From CAYRAV01 sp964422365 (GTDB lineage: Bacteria; Bacillota; Clostridia; Lachnospirales; Lachnospiraceae): DNA of 63,032 nucleotides. The notes under the pieces are model-generated. The model was not told where the DNA came from, ran no database searches, and was given only the letters and a program-made list of their open reading frames with translations. A program made the translations under genes and the position numbers. Positions 36,009 to 46,066 of the stretch are shown here, piece after piece. Numbering within the stretch: the stretch's first letter is position 1; the number at the start of each line of letters is the position of its first letter. The stretch lies in contig CAYRAV010000013.1 in the NCBI GenBank assembly GCA_964422365.1, forward strand, positions 1-63,032, read 5' to 3'.

Positions 36009-37334
36009 ATGAAATCTTTTAATAGAATTTTTATGGTTATATTTATAGGTATGGTGTTTTTTATATTAGGAATGAATTATTTGTTAATGCATTTATCTAA
36101 TGGTGATAGGGGAATCAGGGAATATAGAGTGGAAATTAACAGATTATGTGGTGATATTGCAGAACATGGATGGGAAAATATTGATCTTTCAAAATGTCGT
36201 TATGTCACAGCTGTAATAAAAGATATGTCAAAAACAGATATAAGTGAGGAAAAAGATATAAAAAAAAGGACAGTAGAGGGAAATGGCATAGAAAAAGAGA
36301 GGATAAGGGAACAGGATTTTATTGCAGCAGGAGATAGTGATTACCTTCTAAAGGAAATTGAGGGCACATATTATCGTTTTGAATATGAAATGGATACTGA
36401 AAAAGTTAATCAGGCAGTGTTCATTATAGTGAATTTTGTATTTGCGATGCTTCTTCTTTTCGTAATTGTGTTTATGTTATTTATAAAATTCAAAATAGTA
36501 AATCCATTTTTAAAATTACGAGAAGTTCCTTTTGAATTATCCAAAGGAAATCTTACCATGCCTGTTAAGGAAAATAAAAACCGTTTTTTTGGCCGTTTTG
36601 TGTGGGGAATGAATTTGCTTCGGGAAAACTTAGAACAGCAGAAACAGAGAGAACTGGCACTTCAAAAAGAGAAAAAGACAATGATTTTATCAATCTCCCA
36701 TGATATCAAAACACCTCTTTCAGCTATTAAACTTTATGCAAAGGCATTGTTAAAAGGGTTGTATCAGGACAAAGAAAAACAGTTACAAATTGCAGAAAGT
36801 ATCAATCAAAAGGCTGATGAGATAGAACGGTATGTTAGCGATATTATCAAAGCAGAAAGGGAAAACTTTTTGGAGCTGCCAGTGGATAATAGAGAATTTT
36901 ATTTGTCACAGGTTTTGAAACCAGTGAAAGAATTTTATGACGATAAGCTGGCATATTTAAATACAGATTTTTACATGGCAGATTATACAGATTGTTTTAT
37001 TAATGGGGATGTAGAACGCAGTATAGAAGTGTTACAGAATGTTATGGAAAATGCAATTAAGTATGGGGATGGCAATCATATTTGTATTGAAAATGAACAG
37101 GAGGAGGATTGTGTATTAATTACAATAAAAAATAGCGGCTGCACTTTAAATGAAACAGAAGAGCCACATATTTTTGATGCTTTCTGGAGAGGACAGAATG
37201 CGGAAAGGGCAGCAGGAAATGGATTGGGACTCTATATTTGCAAAGAACTTATGCATAAAATGGATGGGGAGATATTTTCAAAAATTGAGGGTGAAAATAT
37301 ATGTGTGACAGTGGTATTTCGAATGGTTTCATAA
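36009..37334 (+). CDS. Sensor histidine kinase
   Basis: 441 residues. Two membrane helices (residues 5-27 and about 138-162) enclose an external sensor domain of about 110 residues rich in Lys/Glu. A HAMP-like linker follows, then HisKA with LSISHDIKTPLSAIKLY (His near 231) and HATPase with NVMENAIKYGDG and GNGLGLYICKEL. It is the kinase of the 35082 regulator. Its stop overlaps the convergent nitrilase gene by 6 nt. Confidence 0.92.
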   Translation: MKSFNRIFMVIFIGMVFFILGMNYLLMHLSNGDRGIREYRVEINRLCGDIAEHGWENIDLSKCRYVTAVIKDMSKTDISEEKDIKKRTVEGNGIEKERIREQDFIAAGDSDYLLKEIEGTYYRFEYEMDTEKVNQAVFIIVNFVFAMLLLFVIVFMLFIKFKIVNPFLKLREVPFELSKGNLTMPVKENKNRFFGRFVWGMNLLRENLEQQKQRELALQKEKKTMILSISHDIKTPLSAIKLYAKALLKGLYQDKEKQLQIAESINQKADEIERYVSDIIKAERENFLELPVDNREFYLSQVLKPVKEFYDDKLAYLNTDFYMADYTDCFINGDVERSIEVLQNVMENAIKYGDGNHICIENEQEEDCVLITIKNSGCTLNETEEPHIFDAFWRGQNAERAAGNGLGLYICKELMHKMDGEIFSKIEGENICVTVVFRMVS

Positions 37335-38123
37335 TTGCTGTTTTTTATAAATAGAATAATATAATGAAAAACGTTTATCCGTCTGCTGAGGAAAATTTTT
37401 ACGATAATTTGTGACAATCTCTTTGTCAATATCACCAATAATCAGCTTTTCGATGCTGGTTTCTTTTGTAATCAGGGTTCCATAGGGATCATAAATACCA
37501 CTGCCTCCATTATAAATCAGACCGTTGCCCTCTCCAACACGATTTACGCCAACAACATAGCATTGATTTTCAATGGCTCTTGCTTTTAATAATGTCTGAA
37601 AATGTTCCATTCTTGGCTGCGGCCAGTTGGCAATGACAATGAGTAATTCACTTTTGGCAGAACATATCTGAAATAATTCCGGAAATCTTAAGTCATAACA
37701 AATAAAGGTACTAATATGATAATCTTTCAGGGTACATTGCCCTAATGTATCGCCGCCCTGATAATAGATGCTTTCTTCGCCAAAAGAAAAAGGGTGGATT
37801 TTAGCATAATGAATAAGAATTCTGCCATGATCTACTAAAACCAGCCGGTTGAAAGTTTTTGTATATTGGTTTTGAACATAACCAAAAACAATGGACATCT
37901 GGTATTTTACAGAATTTTCTTTAAAAAAGTCAATAGTATCAGAATGTTCCAATAGTTCACCTATTTTATCTGTATTCATAGAAAATCCAGTTAATGTCAT
38001 CTCAGGAAATATTAATAGGTCTACATTATGATTTCTAGCTTCTCTTAGCATTTGTTCGCATTTTTTCTGATTTTGTTTCTTTTCTTCCCAAATAATATCC
38101 AATTGTCCTAATCCAATTCTCAT
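37329..38123 (-). CDS. Carbon-nitrogen hydrolase (nitrilase superfamily)
   Basis: 264 residues with the nitrilase triad: Glu in LIFPEMTLTGFS (near 40), Lys in HYAKIHPF (near 110), Cys in FICYDLRFPE (near 144). It resembles omega-amidase/NIT-type amidases; the substrate cannot be read from sequence. AAGGAGGATTTTGT precedes the ATG at 38123. It converges with the histidine kinase gene and leaves no room for a terminator between them. Confidence 0.88.
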   Translation of the reverse strand: MRIGLGQLDIIWEEKKQNQKKCEQMLREARNHNVDLLIFPEMTLTGFSMNTDKIGELLEHSDTIDFFKENSVKYQMSIVFGYVQNQYTKTFNRLVLVDHGRILIHYAKIHPFSFGEESIYYQGGDTLGQCTLKDYHISTFICYDLRFPELFQICSAKSELLIVIANWPQPRMEHFQTLLKARAIENQCYVVGVNRVGEGNGLIYNGGSGIYDPYGTLITKETSIEKLIIGDIDKEIVTNYRKNFPQQTDKRFSLYYSIYKKQQL

Positions 38124-38461
38124 ACAAAATCCTCCTTGTATTATAATAGAATTATTTTGAATTGTTTACATTTATAAGGCAAATACCTGACAATAGAGAG
38201 CTTGTTTTATTGCATGATTCAGAATAATTGTTAAATTATAACAAAAAATAAAACTTCTTCCAATTCCTTTATTTCCAAACACACAGATGGGGCAATGAAT
38301 TTCCAAACACACTCTAGTTCAGGATAGTTACAATTTTACGATAAAAACTCATAAATGGGAAGTATAAAATGACAAATTGTATAATTACACTTGTGTGCAG
38401 GCTGTGTTTTGTGGTATAATTGGTAATAGAAATATATCATTTCTTACCAGATACAGTTCCT

Positions 38462-38556
38462 AGTATAACGTTTTTGAAATAGTTGGACTGTATAGATACT
38501 GTATTTTCAAGCGTTTTCCGCAAAATAGAGTCCAGTTAATTAGTGAACGTTGTACT
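38462..38556. repeat. 95-bp imperfect palindrome
   Basis: AGTATAACGTT (38462-38472) and AACGTTGTACT (38546-38556) are inverted with one mismatch; TTGGACT and AGTCCAG form a second pair inside. No second copy seen in the window. Confidence 0.4.
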
Positions 38557-38906
38557 AAAGCATGTTTGAAAATTAAAAATTGTACAAAAAATACCAAAAA
38601 TGTCTGTGATAATAGAGTGAGAATCATAGGAAATTCCCCATTATTGTATGAATGTAGGTTTGATTTTCACATAATTTATGCAATTTTTTGGCATATTGAT
38701 TGTTACAAGATGTATGTCACAATTTGTGGGGGATTTGTTCCAAATTCATGAGGTGTAGCAGGCTGCATTGAAGCAATTTGGAGCAAATATTCATCTTTAT
38801 CGGACGAAGTCCAGAGCATCCTGAATGGGCATGAATTGTGATATGCCTGGATAGGTACGCAAAGTGAGATATGCAGATTGGGCAATGAATGATCAAACAT
38901 GCTATT
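38555..38906. repeat. Repeat family A, long composite copy
   Basis: Ends CTAAAGCATGTTTGAAAATT and GATCAAACATGCTAT. It carries both interior types: the stretch at 38624-38678 matches the 10578-10631 interior inverted, and 38700-38800 holds the common CACAATTTGTGGGGG and CCAAATTCATGAGG core. Confidence 0.6.
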
Positions 38907-38968
38907 TTATAATTGTAAAAAAATTTTCCGTAGGTTTAAAAATAGAAGATGGAAAGGTCGCTGATACT

Positions 38969-39466
38969 ATGGAGGATAGAAAAAAAGTAGATAGCATTAA
39001 TGGTAATAAAAAAGGAAATGACAAGAAATTAATGCTCCTTAAAGACAAGCCGATAATTTGTGAAAAGTGTCATGACAAATTATATTTTATTGGTGGTGGA
39101 AGGTATAAGTGCAATTCTTGTGGTTATGAAGTATTAGATGATTTTGGCAAAGTGAAAGAGTTTCTGGAAGAAAACGGACCATCACCAAGTATAATAATAT
39201 CAGAAAAGACAGGGGTTAGAAGAGATGTGATAGAGTTATTTTTAGAGAAAGGAAGACTAGAAATACCTGAGGGTTCTGATTATTATATAAAATGTGCAAA
39301 ATGTGGATGTAGTATCCGGTATGGCAGATTTTGTCCGGATTGTACACAGAAACTTGCAGGTGGAATTAAAGTATTTTTTAATGAGGATATGGGAGAAAAA
39401 CCAAAGAGTGAAAAAAAATTAAATATGTCAGGAAAAATGTATTTTTTGGAACGAAATGATAAATAA
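38969..39466 (+). CDS. Double zinc-ribbon, YvyF/TIGR03826-like protein
   Basis: 165 residues. An N-terminal zinc ribbon (ICEKCHDKLYF...YKCNSCGYE, residues about 29-52) is followed by a helix-turn-helix-like region (VKEFLEENGPSPSIIISEKTGVRRDVIELFLEKGRL) and a second ribbon (IKCAKCGCSIRYGRFCPDC). The middle part resembles the flagellar-operon protein YvyF (TIGR03826), which lacks the first ribbon. ATG at 38969 has GGAAAGG upstream; the earlier in-frame ATG at 38864 lies in a repeat. A regulatory, DNA- or RNA-binding role is likely but unproven. Confidence 0.7.
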   Translation: MEDRKKVDSINGNKKGNDKKLMLLKDKPIICEKCHDKLYFIGGGRYKCNSCGYEVLDDFGKVKEFLEENGPSPSIIISEKTGVRRDVIELFLEKGRLEIPEGSDYYIKCAKCGCSIRYGRFCPDCTQKLAGGIKVFFNEDMGEKPKSEKKLNMSGKMYFLERNDK

Positions 39467-39510
39467 GAAATAAGTTGCAATAGAATTTGAGAGGAAAAGG
39501 AGGAAAATAT

Positions 39511-41130
39511 TTGACTACAAGCTTATTACTATTTTCAAGTATTATTATTGCCTGTATTGTCTGTAATAAAATTTTCAGCAAGCTGGGTATACCAATGTTA
39601 TTGGCATTTATATTATTAGGAATGTTTTTTGGTTCGGATGGGGTGGTAAAGATTGCCTTTGATGATTACAGTGCAGCAGAACAGATTAGTTCTGTTGCAT
39701 TGATTTTTATTATGTTTTATGGAGGCTTTGGAACCAAATGGAAATCGGCAAAAAAGGTTGCAGCGAAATCTATTTTATTATCTACAGCCGGGGTTGTGTT
39801 AACAGCAGGGCTTACAGGTCTGTTTTGTCATTATGTCTTACACATCACATTGTTGGAAAGTTTTCTGATTGGTGCAGTCATTAGTTCTACTGATGCTGCT
39901 TCTGTGTTTTCTATATTACGTTCAAAACACCTTAATTTAAAATATAATACGGCACCTATGCTGGAAGTGGAGAGTGGTAGTAATGATCCATGTGCCTATA
40001 TGCTGACCGTAATTATCCTTACAATTATGGGAGGAAATATTAGTGGTGTAGAAATTGTAAAGACGATTTTTTCACAAGTCTTTTTTGGAGTTCTTTTGGG
40101 AATAGGAATTGCCCTTGTTACAATAGAAATTTTGAAAAAATTCCGGTTTACTGGTGCCGGTTTTGATGATGTATTTGTGTTGGCAGTGGCTGTTCTATCT
40201 TATGCACTTCCAATGGCAATAGGAGGAAATGGATATTTAAGTACTTACATTTGCGGAGTTATTTTAGGAAATAGTAAAATTAAAAAGAAAATTTCTCTTG
40301 TACATTTTTTTGATGGGATAACAGGATTAATGCAGATGTTGTTGTTTTTTTTGCTGGGGCTGCTTTCATTCCCATCACAGTTTCCAAAAGTGGTATTGCC
40401 TGCACTGCTCATATCAATATTTTTAACATTTATAGCAAGACCGGCAGCAGTATTTTTAATTTTATCTCCATTTCGCAGTAAACTAAATCAACAAATTTTA
40501 GTGTCATGGTCAGGACTTAGAGGTGCAGCATCAATAGTGTTTGCTACAATGGCAATGATTAGTCCAATCAATGTGGAGATAGATATTTTTAATATTACAT
40601 TTATGATTGTGTTATTTTCTATTTTATTGCAAGGTTCACTGATACCTCTTGCAGCCAAAAAATTAGATATGATAGACAATGATGCAGATGTTATGAAAAC
40701 ATTTACGGATTATGTGGATGAAGTGCCGGTGCGTTTTATTCAGTTTAGGATAGTTGAGGAGCATCCTTGGAGTGAACAAGCAGTAAAAGATATTTTGCTG
40801 CCGCCAGATACAATACTTGTATTATTGCTACGAATGAAAGAGAAAATTGTACCAAATGGAAACACTGTACTTTTACCAGGAGATATTCTGATTTTAAGTG
40901 CAAAGGCACCAGGGAAAATAGAGGGGGTAAGCCTTACTGAAAAACAGATTGAAAAAGGAGATGGATGGGAGGGAAAGACCATTTCAAGGCTTCCAAAAGA
41001 AGAAACAGCAGATATGTTAATTATTATGATTAAGAGAGATGACAAAACGATTATACCAAATGGAGATACGATATTACGGGAAAATGATGTACTGGTAATT
41101 AATTATATAGGGGAAACAGAGGATGAATAA
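39511..41130 (+). CDS. CPA1-type K+(Na+)/H+ antiporter with tandem RCK_C domains
   Basis: 539 residues: 12-13 membrane helices with the LIGAVISSTDAASVFSIL and EVESGSNDP motifs of NhaP/CvrA exchangers, then two C-terminal TrkA-C/RCK_C repeats (about 405-465 and 470-535), each ending in a PNGxTxLxxxDxLxI pattern. The TTG start at 39511 follows GGAGG by 7 nt. The related CpaA of S. aureus binds cyclic di-AMP through RCK_C, so a second-messenger-gated cation exporter is plausible. Confidence 0.88.
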   Translation: MTTSLLLFSSIIIACIVCNKIFSKLGIPMLLAFILLGMFFGSDGVVKIAFDDYSAAEQISSVALIFIMFYGGFGTKWKSAKKVAAKSILLSTAGVVLTAGLTGLFCHYVLHITLLESFLIGAVISSTDAASVFSILRSKHLNLKYNTAPMLEVESGSNDPCAYMLTVIILTIMGGNISGVEIVKTIFSQVFFGVLLGIGIALVTIEILKKFRFTGAGFDDVFVLAVAVLSYALPMAIGGNGYLSTYICGVILGNSKIKKKISLVHFFDGITGLMQMLLFFLLGLLSFPSQFPKVVLPALLISIFLTFIARPAAVFLILSPFRSKLNQQILVSWSGLRGAASIVFATMAMISPINVEIDIFNITFMIVLFSILLQGSLIPLAAKKLDMIDNDADVMKTFTDYVDEVPVRFIQFRIVEEHPWSEQAVKDILLPPDTILVLLLRMKEKIVPNGNTVLLPGDILILSAKAPGKIEGVSLTEKQIEKGDGWEGKTISRLPKEETADMLIIMIKRDDKTIIPNGDTILRENDVLVINYIGETEDE

Positions 41131-41249
41131 TGTTCTATAAAATATTGTAACTATTCAGGAGATGATATTCACAAAGTGACAGAATATCCATGTTTACTAA
41201 AATATTATAGCTGTCATTTTGTTCATGATGCTGTTACCGGCTATGAAGC

Positions 41250-41304
41250 CATATGTGCAAATTATACTTTATGAGTCGGCTCCCATGTACCATTTGCACG
41301 TATG
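41250..41304 (+). repeat. Hairpin in the recQ leader
   Basis: CATATGTGCAAAT (41250-41262) and ATTTGCACGTATG (41292-41304) pair with one mismatch; an inner GAG/CTC follows. There is no T-run. It lies 72 nt upstream of recQ. The rest of the 41131-41376 gap has no gene. Confidence 0.45.
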
Positions 41305-41376
41305 ACTTTACACTTTCTAAACAATTACAAAATATTGAAAAATACAGAATAATAGATAACACGAAAAGGAGAATGT

Positions 41377-43686
41377 ATGAGGCCGCAAGAGATACTTAAG
41401 AAATATTATGGATATGATTCTTTTAGAGAGGGACAGGAAGAATTGATTTTCAGTGTACTAAAAGGAAGGGATGCATTTGGTATCATGCCTACAGGGGCAG
41501 GGAAATCGGTCTGTTATCAGGTACCTGCTCTTGCAATGGAGGGGATTACTATTGTGATTTCGCCATTGATTTCATTAATGAAGGATCAGGTAACATTTTT
41601 GAATCAGGCGGGAATTCATGCAGCATATATTAACAGTTCCCTTACCATAGGCCAGAGCAGAAAGGCATTAGAATATGCAAAGCAGGGAAGATATAAAATT
41701 ATCTATGTAGCACCAGAGCGGTTAGAAACAGAGTCATTTTGTGATTTTGCATTGAATGAAAACATAAAAATTTCTATGGTAGCAGTAGATGAAGCACATT
41801 GTATTTCACAATGGGGACAGGATTTTAGACCGAGTTATTTAAAAATTGTAGAGTTTATTGATAAATTTAGAAAAAGACCTGTTGTATGTGCATTTACAGC
41901 AACAGCAACAGAGGCGGTGAAAGAAGATGTTATGTGTATTTTGAAATTAAATCAGCCTAAAGTTGTCACAACAGGTTTTGACAGGAAAAATTTATATTAT
42001 GAGGTGCGCAGGACAAAACAAAAAGATGCAGAAATATTGGACTATGTGATGGAACACAAGGATATAAGCGGTATTATTTATTGTGCTACAAGAAAAAATG
42101 TAGAGGCAGTATATGAGATGTTGTTACAAAAAGGTCTGCCTGTTACAAAATATCATGCAGGATTGTCAGATGGAGAACGAAGGCAAAATCAAGAGGATTT
42201 TATTTATGATACATCACCCATTATGGTTGCCACCAATGCATTTGGAATGGGTATTGATAAATCAAATGTAAGATATGTGCTTCATTACAATATGCCCAAA
42301 AACATTGACAGTTTGTATCAGGAAATGGGAAGGTGTTCGAGAGATGGAGAGAGAGGGGAATGTATTCTTTTCTATTCTCCACAGGATGTCATGATACAAA
42401 AATATATGATTGAAAATGGAACAACAGATACAGCAGAAATTTCCTATGAGGACCAGCAGCTTATCAAAGAACGTGATTTAGAGCGGCTGCAGAAAGTGTC
42501 ATATTATTGTGTGACAAAAAACTGCCTGCATAATTATATTTTAAATTATTTTGGTGAGTATGATAATGACAATTGTGATAATTGCAGTAATTGTCTCAAT
42601 GAGTTTGAGGAAGTGGACATTACAGAAGAATGTAGAATTATTATCGAAAGTATTGCTTCCTGCCGTCAGAGATATGGAATGAATGTTTATATTAGTTTAT
42701 TACAAGGCAGAAAAAATGCAAAATTAGTTTATGGATTAGATAGTAATCCCTATTTTGGAAAATTAGCAGACAATAGTGAGGAACATTTAAAGCAGATGAT
42801 CAATCATTTATTAATTGAGAATTATCTGTATCTGACCAATGATAAATATACATTAGTAAAGATAAGCCGAAGTGCCGATGAAATTTTAAGAGGACAGTCT
42901 AAGGTAACATTGAAGTGTGCAAAAGAAGAACCAGAAAAAGCAGAAATACAATCAGATGCATCTGATACAAAAAGAAGTTCTCCAAATAGAAAAGTACCAC
43001 TATCGGAGATTCTCACAAGTAAAGGACTGGATTTATTTGATGAATTAAAATTGTTAAGAACTGAAATTGCACGAGAAGAAGCAGTACCTCCCTATATTGT
43101 ATTTAGTGATAAGACATTAATTGATATGTGTATAAGATTGCCATTTCACAAAGATGAAATGTTAAATGTTTCAGGGGTAGGTGAACATAAATTTGAAAAA
43201 TATGGACTTCGTTTTTTGGCAGCTATACATAAAAAAACTGGTGGAAAAAAAATAGAGACAGCTTATATGACAGTAGAAGAAAAAGATAGGTATACTGCAA
43301 TTGAAAAAAGGAAGAAAGCAGCAAAAACTGATTTTATTATGACAGAAGAAATCGAAACAAAGATACAATACACAGATAAAGCAACCATCAGCGAATTGGT
43401 AGAACAAATTAATGAATTAAGAAACAAAGATTCCATGAAGCGTCTTGTTATTAAAGATGTGACTGGTTTTCTCATAGAGGACGGGTATATAGAAGAAAAA
43501 ATCAAACCTGGTTTCCGTTATTATGAAAAAAGGGTGACAGAAAAAGGGATTGCACTTGGATTTTTGGAAGAAGTAAGAATAAGTGACAAGGGAAATGAAT
43601 ATGTCCAGTTATCTTGTAAGGAAGCTGCACAAAGGTTTATTGTAGAGTGTGTTATAAAGGAGAAGATATCAAAGCACTTAAAATAA
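41377..43686 (+). CDS. recQ: ATP-dependent DNA helicase RecQ
   Basis: 769 residues. Helicase core with Walker A MPTGAGKSVCYQ (near 40), DEAH VDEAHCISQWGQDF, and motif VI YQEMGRCSRDGE. The zinc-binding RecQ-Ct has the CDNCSNCL cluster (near 405), and a winged helix and an HRDC domain (near 550-620) follow. About 120 extra C-terminal residues (ATISELVEQINELRNK...EKGIALGFLEEV) extend beyond the E. coli layout and recall extended Firmicute RecQ proteins. AAAAGGAGAATGT precedes the ATG. It acts in recombination and fork repair. Confidence 0.95.
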   Translation: MRPQEILKKYYGYDSFREGQEELIFSVLKGRDAFGIMPTGAGKSVCYQVPALAMEGITIVISPLISLMKDQVTFLNQAGIHAAYINSSLTIGQSRKALEYAKQGRYKIIYVAPERLETESFCDFALNENIKISMVAVDEAHCISQWGQDFRPSYLKIVEFIDKFRKRPVVCAFTATATEAVKEDVMCILKLNQPKVVTTGFDRKNLYYEVRRTKQKDAEILDYVMEHKDISGIIYCATRKNVEAVYEMLLQKGLPVTKYHAGLSDGERRQNQEDFIYDTSPIMVATNAFGMGIDKSNVRYVLHYNMPKNIDSLYQEMGRCSRDGERGECILFYSPQDVMIQKYMIENGTTDTAEISYEDQQLIKERDLERLQKVSYYCVTKNCLHNYILNYFGEYDNDNCDNCSNCLNEFEEVDITEECRIIIESIASCRQRYGMNVYISLLQGRKNAKLVYGLDSNPYFGKLADNSEEHLKQMINHLLIENYLYLTNDKYTLVKISRSADEILRGQSKVTLKCAKEEPEKAEIQSDASDTKRSSPNRKVPLSEILTSKGLDLFDELKLLRTEIAREEAVPPYIVFSDKTLIDMCIRLPFHKDEMLNVSGVGEHKFEKYGLRFLAAIHKKTGGKKIETAYMTVEEKDRYTAIEKRKKAAKTDFIMTEEIETKIQYTDKATISELVEQINELRNKDSMKRLVIKDVTGFLIEDGYIEEKIKPGFRYYEKRVTEKGIALGFLEEVRISDKGNEYVQLSCKEAAQRFIVECVIKEKISKHLK

Positions 43687-43852
43687 AAATGAAGAAACAA
43701 TAGAATTGTTGAGAAAGCTGCAGTTTTATTTGCAAAATGCTACATAAGACAAAAAATAGTCAATAGTAAAATTAGTCAAAATCTGTTGAAAATTGTCAAA
43801 TTGCATGATAGAATAAAAAGAGTCAGAGGAGTTCATTAAAATAATATGAGAA

Positions 43853-43962
43853 TCAAGCAATTGCGAAACTCTATTTGCATTATGGATATTTGTGTAAATT
43901 GATATTAGAGCGTGTTTGCACAAATAAAAGTCAGGTTACTTAGAGTTTCGCAATTGTCTAAG
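43853..43962. repeat. Repeat family E, second copy with a family A scrap
   Basis: Ends CAATTGCGAAACTCT and AGAGTTTCGCAATTGTC. An internal TTAGAGCGTGTTTGCA looks like a family A end. The inverted sequence aligns with the 25692-25774 copy over CTAAGTAACCT and TTTTATTTGT. Confidence 0.6.
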
Positions 43963-43989
43963 TATAAGAATAAGAAGGAGGTATATCAA

Positions 43990-45696
43990 ATGAAAATGAA
44001 AGGGAAGATTGTATTAAGTATTGTGCTGCCGATTTTAATTTTGAGTATCATATTAAGTTCTTTATCCTATTATGAAATGTATAAAATTGCATTAGATGAG
44101 GTAAAAGCTTCATTGAAGACATCTGCACTTATGATAAAAGAAGCATATGAACTTAAAATTGAAGGTCCATATCATCAAAAAGAGGATGGTACTTATTGGA
44201 AAGGTGATACATTAAATATTTCTGAGAGTGCAAGTATTGTAGATAATATTGAACAGGATGGAGAGATGGCAGCATCGTTCATTTTTGGAAAAGTTCGTGT
44301 TATGACTAGTATTAAGGATGAGAAGGGAAACAGAATTGTAGGGACAGAGATAGATGAAAGTATTTATGAAAAACTGCAAAATGGTGAAAATGTTTTTGTA
44401 GAAAACTTAAAGATACAAGAGAATGTTTATGAGGCTTTTTATATGCCGGTTTATCAGGAAAATTCAGATACAGAGATTATTGGTTCTATATTTGTGGCAA
44501 AAAATTCAAAAAATCTGACTGCTGGTGTCAATAGGGCAATACTGATGCTGATAGCTGTTATTATATTGATAGTGTTAATAAGCATTTTTGTTGGCTGGGT
44601 TTTGGTTATGAAGATTATTAATGTATTACATAAAGGAATGGATATGGTTGAAAATGTATCTACAGGGAATCTAGTAACACAATTAGAAAATAAATATCTA
44701 GTGAGAAAAGATGAGGCAGGACAGATTTCTAGAGCAATTAACCGATTGAGAGAGAAACTTCAAAAAATTTTTGCTTCTATTTTTGAGAATGGCAATCAGT
44801 TATTAGAGAATTCTAGTGCTGTAAGTGAAGTAGCGAAACATACTTCAATAACAGTAGAACAAGTAGAAAAGGCGGTTCAAGAGATTGCAAAGAGTGCTGT
44901 TTCACAGGCAGAGAAAACACAAAAAGCATCAGAGCAGATAGCAATTATGGGTGAAAAGATTACAGAAACTGCACATGAGGTAGAGAGATTAAATAAAAAT
45001 GCAAAAGAGATGAAACATGCCAGTGATGAAGCGATGCAGACTATGGAAGATTTAAGTGATATTAATGAAAAGGCAAAAGAGGCAATTCATATTATCTATA
45101 ATCAAACCAATACAACAAATGATTCGGCAGTGAAGATTAAGGAAGCTACCAATCTGATTACATCAATTGCAGAGGAAACAAATCTGTTATCTCTAAATGC
45201 AAGCATTGAAGCAGCAAGGGCAGGAGAGCAAGGAAAAGGTTTTTCAGTGGTAGCAGCACAGATTCAAAATTTGGCAGAGCAGTCTAATGAATCAGCACAA
45301 AGAATTGAAAAAATCATTCTATCATTGTTAGAAGATTCCGGAAATGCGGTAAAAACAATGGATGAAGTAAAAATGATTATGGATAGTCAAAGTGCAAAAT
45401 TAACAAAAACTTCGGAAACTTTTGCCCAGGTAAAACAGGGAATTGACCATTCTATAAATGGAATTGCAAATATATCAGAACAAGCAGAAAGTTTAGAGCA
45501 GGTAACAGAAAGTGTAGTAGATATTGCTGAGAGTTTATCAGATATTGCACAGCGTAATGCATCAAATGCTGAGGAAACTTCTGCGGCAACAGCTGAAGTT
45601 TCAACAACAGTGGAAACATTGTCTGATACAGCAAAACAATTGAAGGAAATTGCACAACAATTAGAACAAAGCATTAGCATATTTGAAATTAGTTAG
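43990..45696 (+). CDS. Methyl-accepting chemotaxis protein
   Basis: 568 residues. Two membrane helices (7-29 and about 186-209) flank an extracytoplasmic single-Cache-type ligand domain (residues 35-185). HAMP follows, then the cytoplasmic signalling domain with the hairpin EETNLLSLNASIEAARAGEQGKGFSVVA, invariant in MCPs. AAGGAGG (43976-43982) fixes the ATG at 43990; the open frame extends upstream into repeat E but has no ribosome site there. No cheA/W or flagellar gene is in the window, so the receptor joins a system encoded elsewhere. Confidence 0.93.
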   Translation: MKMKGKIVLSIVLPILILSIILSSLSYYEMYKIALDEVKASLKTSALMIKEAYELKIEGPYHQKEDGTYWKGDTLNISESASIVDNIEQDGEMAASFIFGKVRVMTSIKDEKGNRIVGTEIDESIYEKLQNGENVFVENLKIQENVYEAFYMPVYQENSDTEIIGSIFVAKNSKNLTAGVNRAILMLIAVIILIVLISIFVGWVLVMKIINVLHKGMDMVENVSTGNLVTQLENKYLVRKDEAGQISRAINRLREKLQKIFASIFENGNQLLENSSAVSEVAKHTSITVEQVEKAVQEIAKSAVSQAEKTQKASEQIAIMGEKITETAHEVERLNKNAKEMKHASDEAMQTMEDLSDINEKAKEAIHIIYNQTNTTNDSAVKIKEATNLITSIAEETNLLSLNASIEAARAGEQGKGFSVVAAQIQNLAEQSNESAQRIEKIILSLLEDSGNAVKTMDEVKMIMDSQSAKLTKTSETFAQVKQGIDHSINGIANISEQAESLEQVTESVVDIAESLSDIAQRNASNAEETSAATAEVSTTVETLSDTAKQLKEIAQQLEQSISIFEIS

Positions 45697-45924
45697 AAGC
45701 TGTAGAAAAATAATTGATGCAAATTGTGCAGCATATTTCTTTGAGGGGTAGGTCAAAAAACATAGGCGCAGCGGGTTGGGGTGAGGCTTTTTGAATTGTG
45801 CAATCAGAGAAATAGACAAGCCAAGATGTGTCAGTTATTTTCCTGCAGATTCTTAGAGTATATAACAGCATAAAAAATGGTATAGGCAGTAAAGATGCTT
45901 ATGTCATTTTTTTGATTCAGGTAT

Positions 45925-45993
45925 GTGAGCAAGCTCCTATGTGCATATTGCATAATTGTTTCCATATGTCTGAACTGTTACTGACAGAATGGA
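45925..45993 (-). repeat. Repeat family B, half copy
   Basis: Reads in inverted orientation: GTAACAGTTCAGAC, then GGAAACAATTATGCAATATG. The remaining part of the 45697-46066 gap shows no gene. Confidence 0.6.
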
Positions 45994-46066
45994 AAATATT
46001 TCTACATATCTTGACGTATTATATATTATCCATTACAATAAAAAGAATAGAAAGGGGGGAAAATTT

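Larger units (their letters stand above)
38124..38968. other. 845-nt intergenic region made of repeats
   Basis: No gene seen. From left: family A right-end fragments (two copies of CCAAACACAC near 38276 and 38308), a 95-bp inverted repeat at 38462-38556 and a long family A element at 38555-38906. Short open frames here (such as 38566-38751) lie in repeats and have no ribosome site. Confidence 0.6.

Noticed and set aside
38566..38751. Small open frame before the zinc-ribbon gene
   Set aside because: Lies wholly in a family A element and lacks a ribosome site.
43990..45696. Flagellar/chemotaxis locus around the chemoreceptor
   Set aside because: No che or fli genes are near; the receptor is an orphan here.
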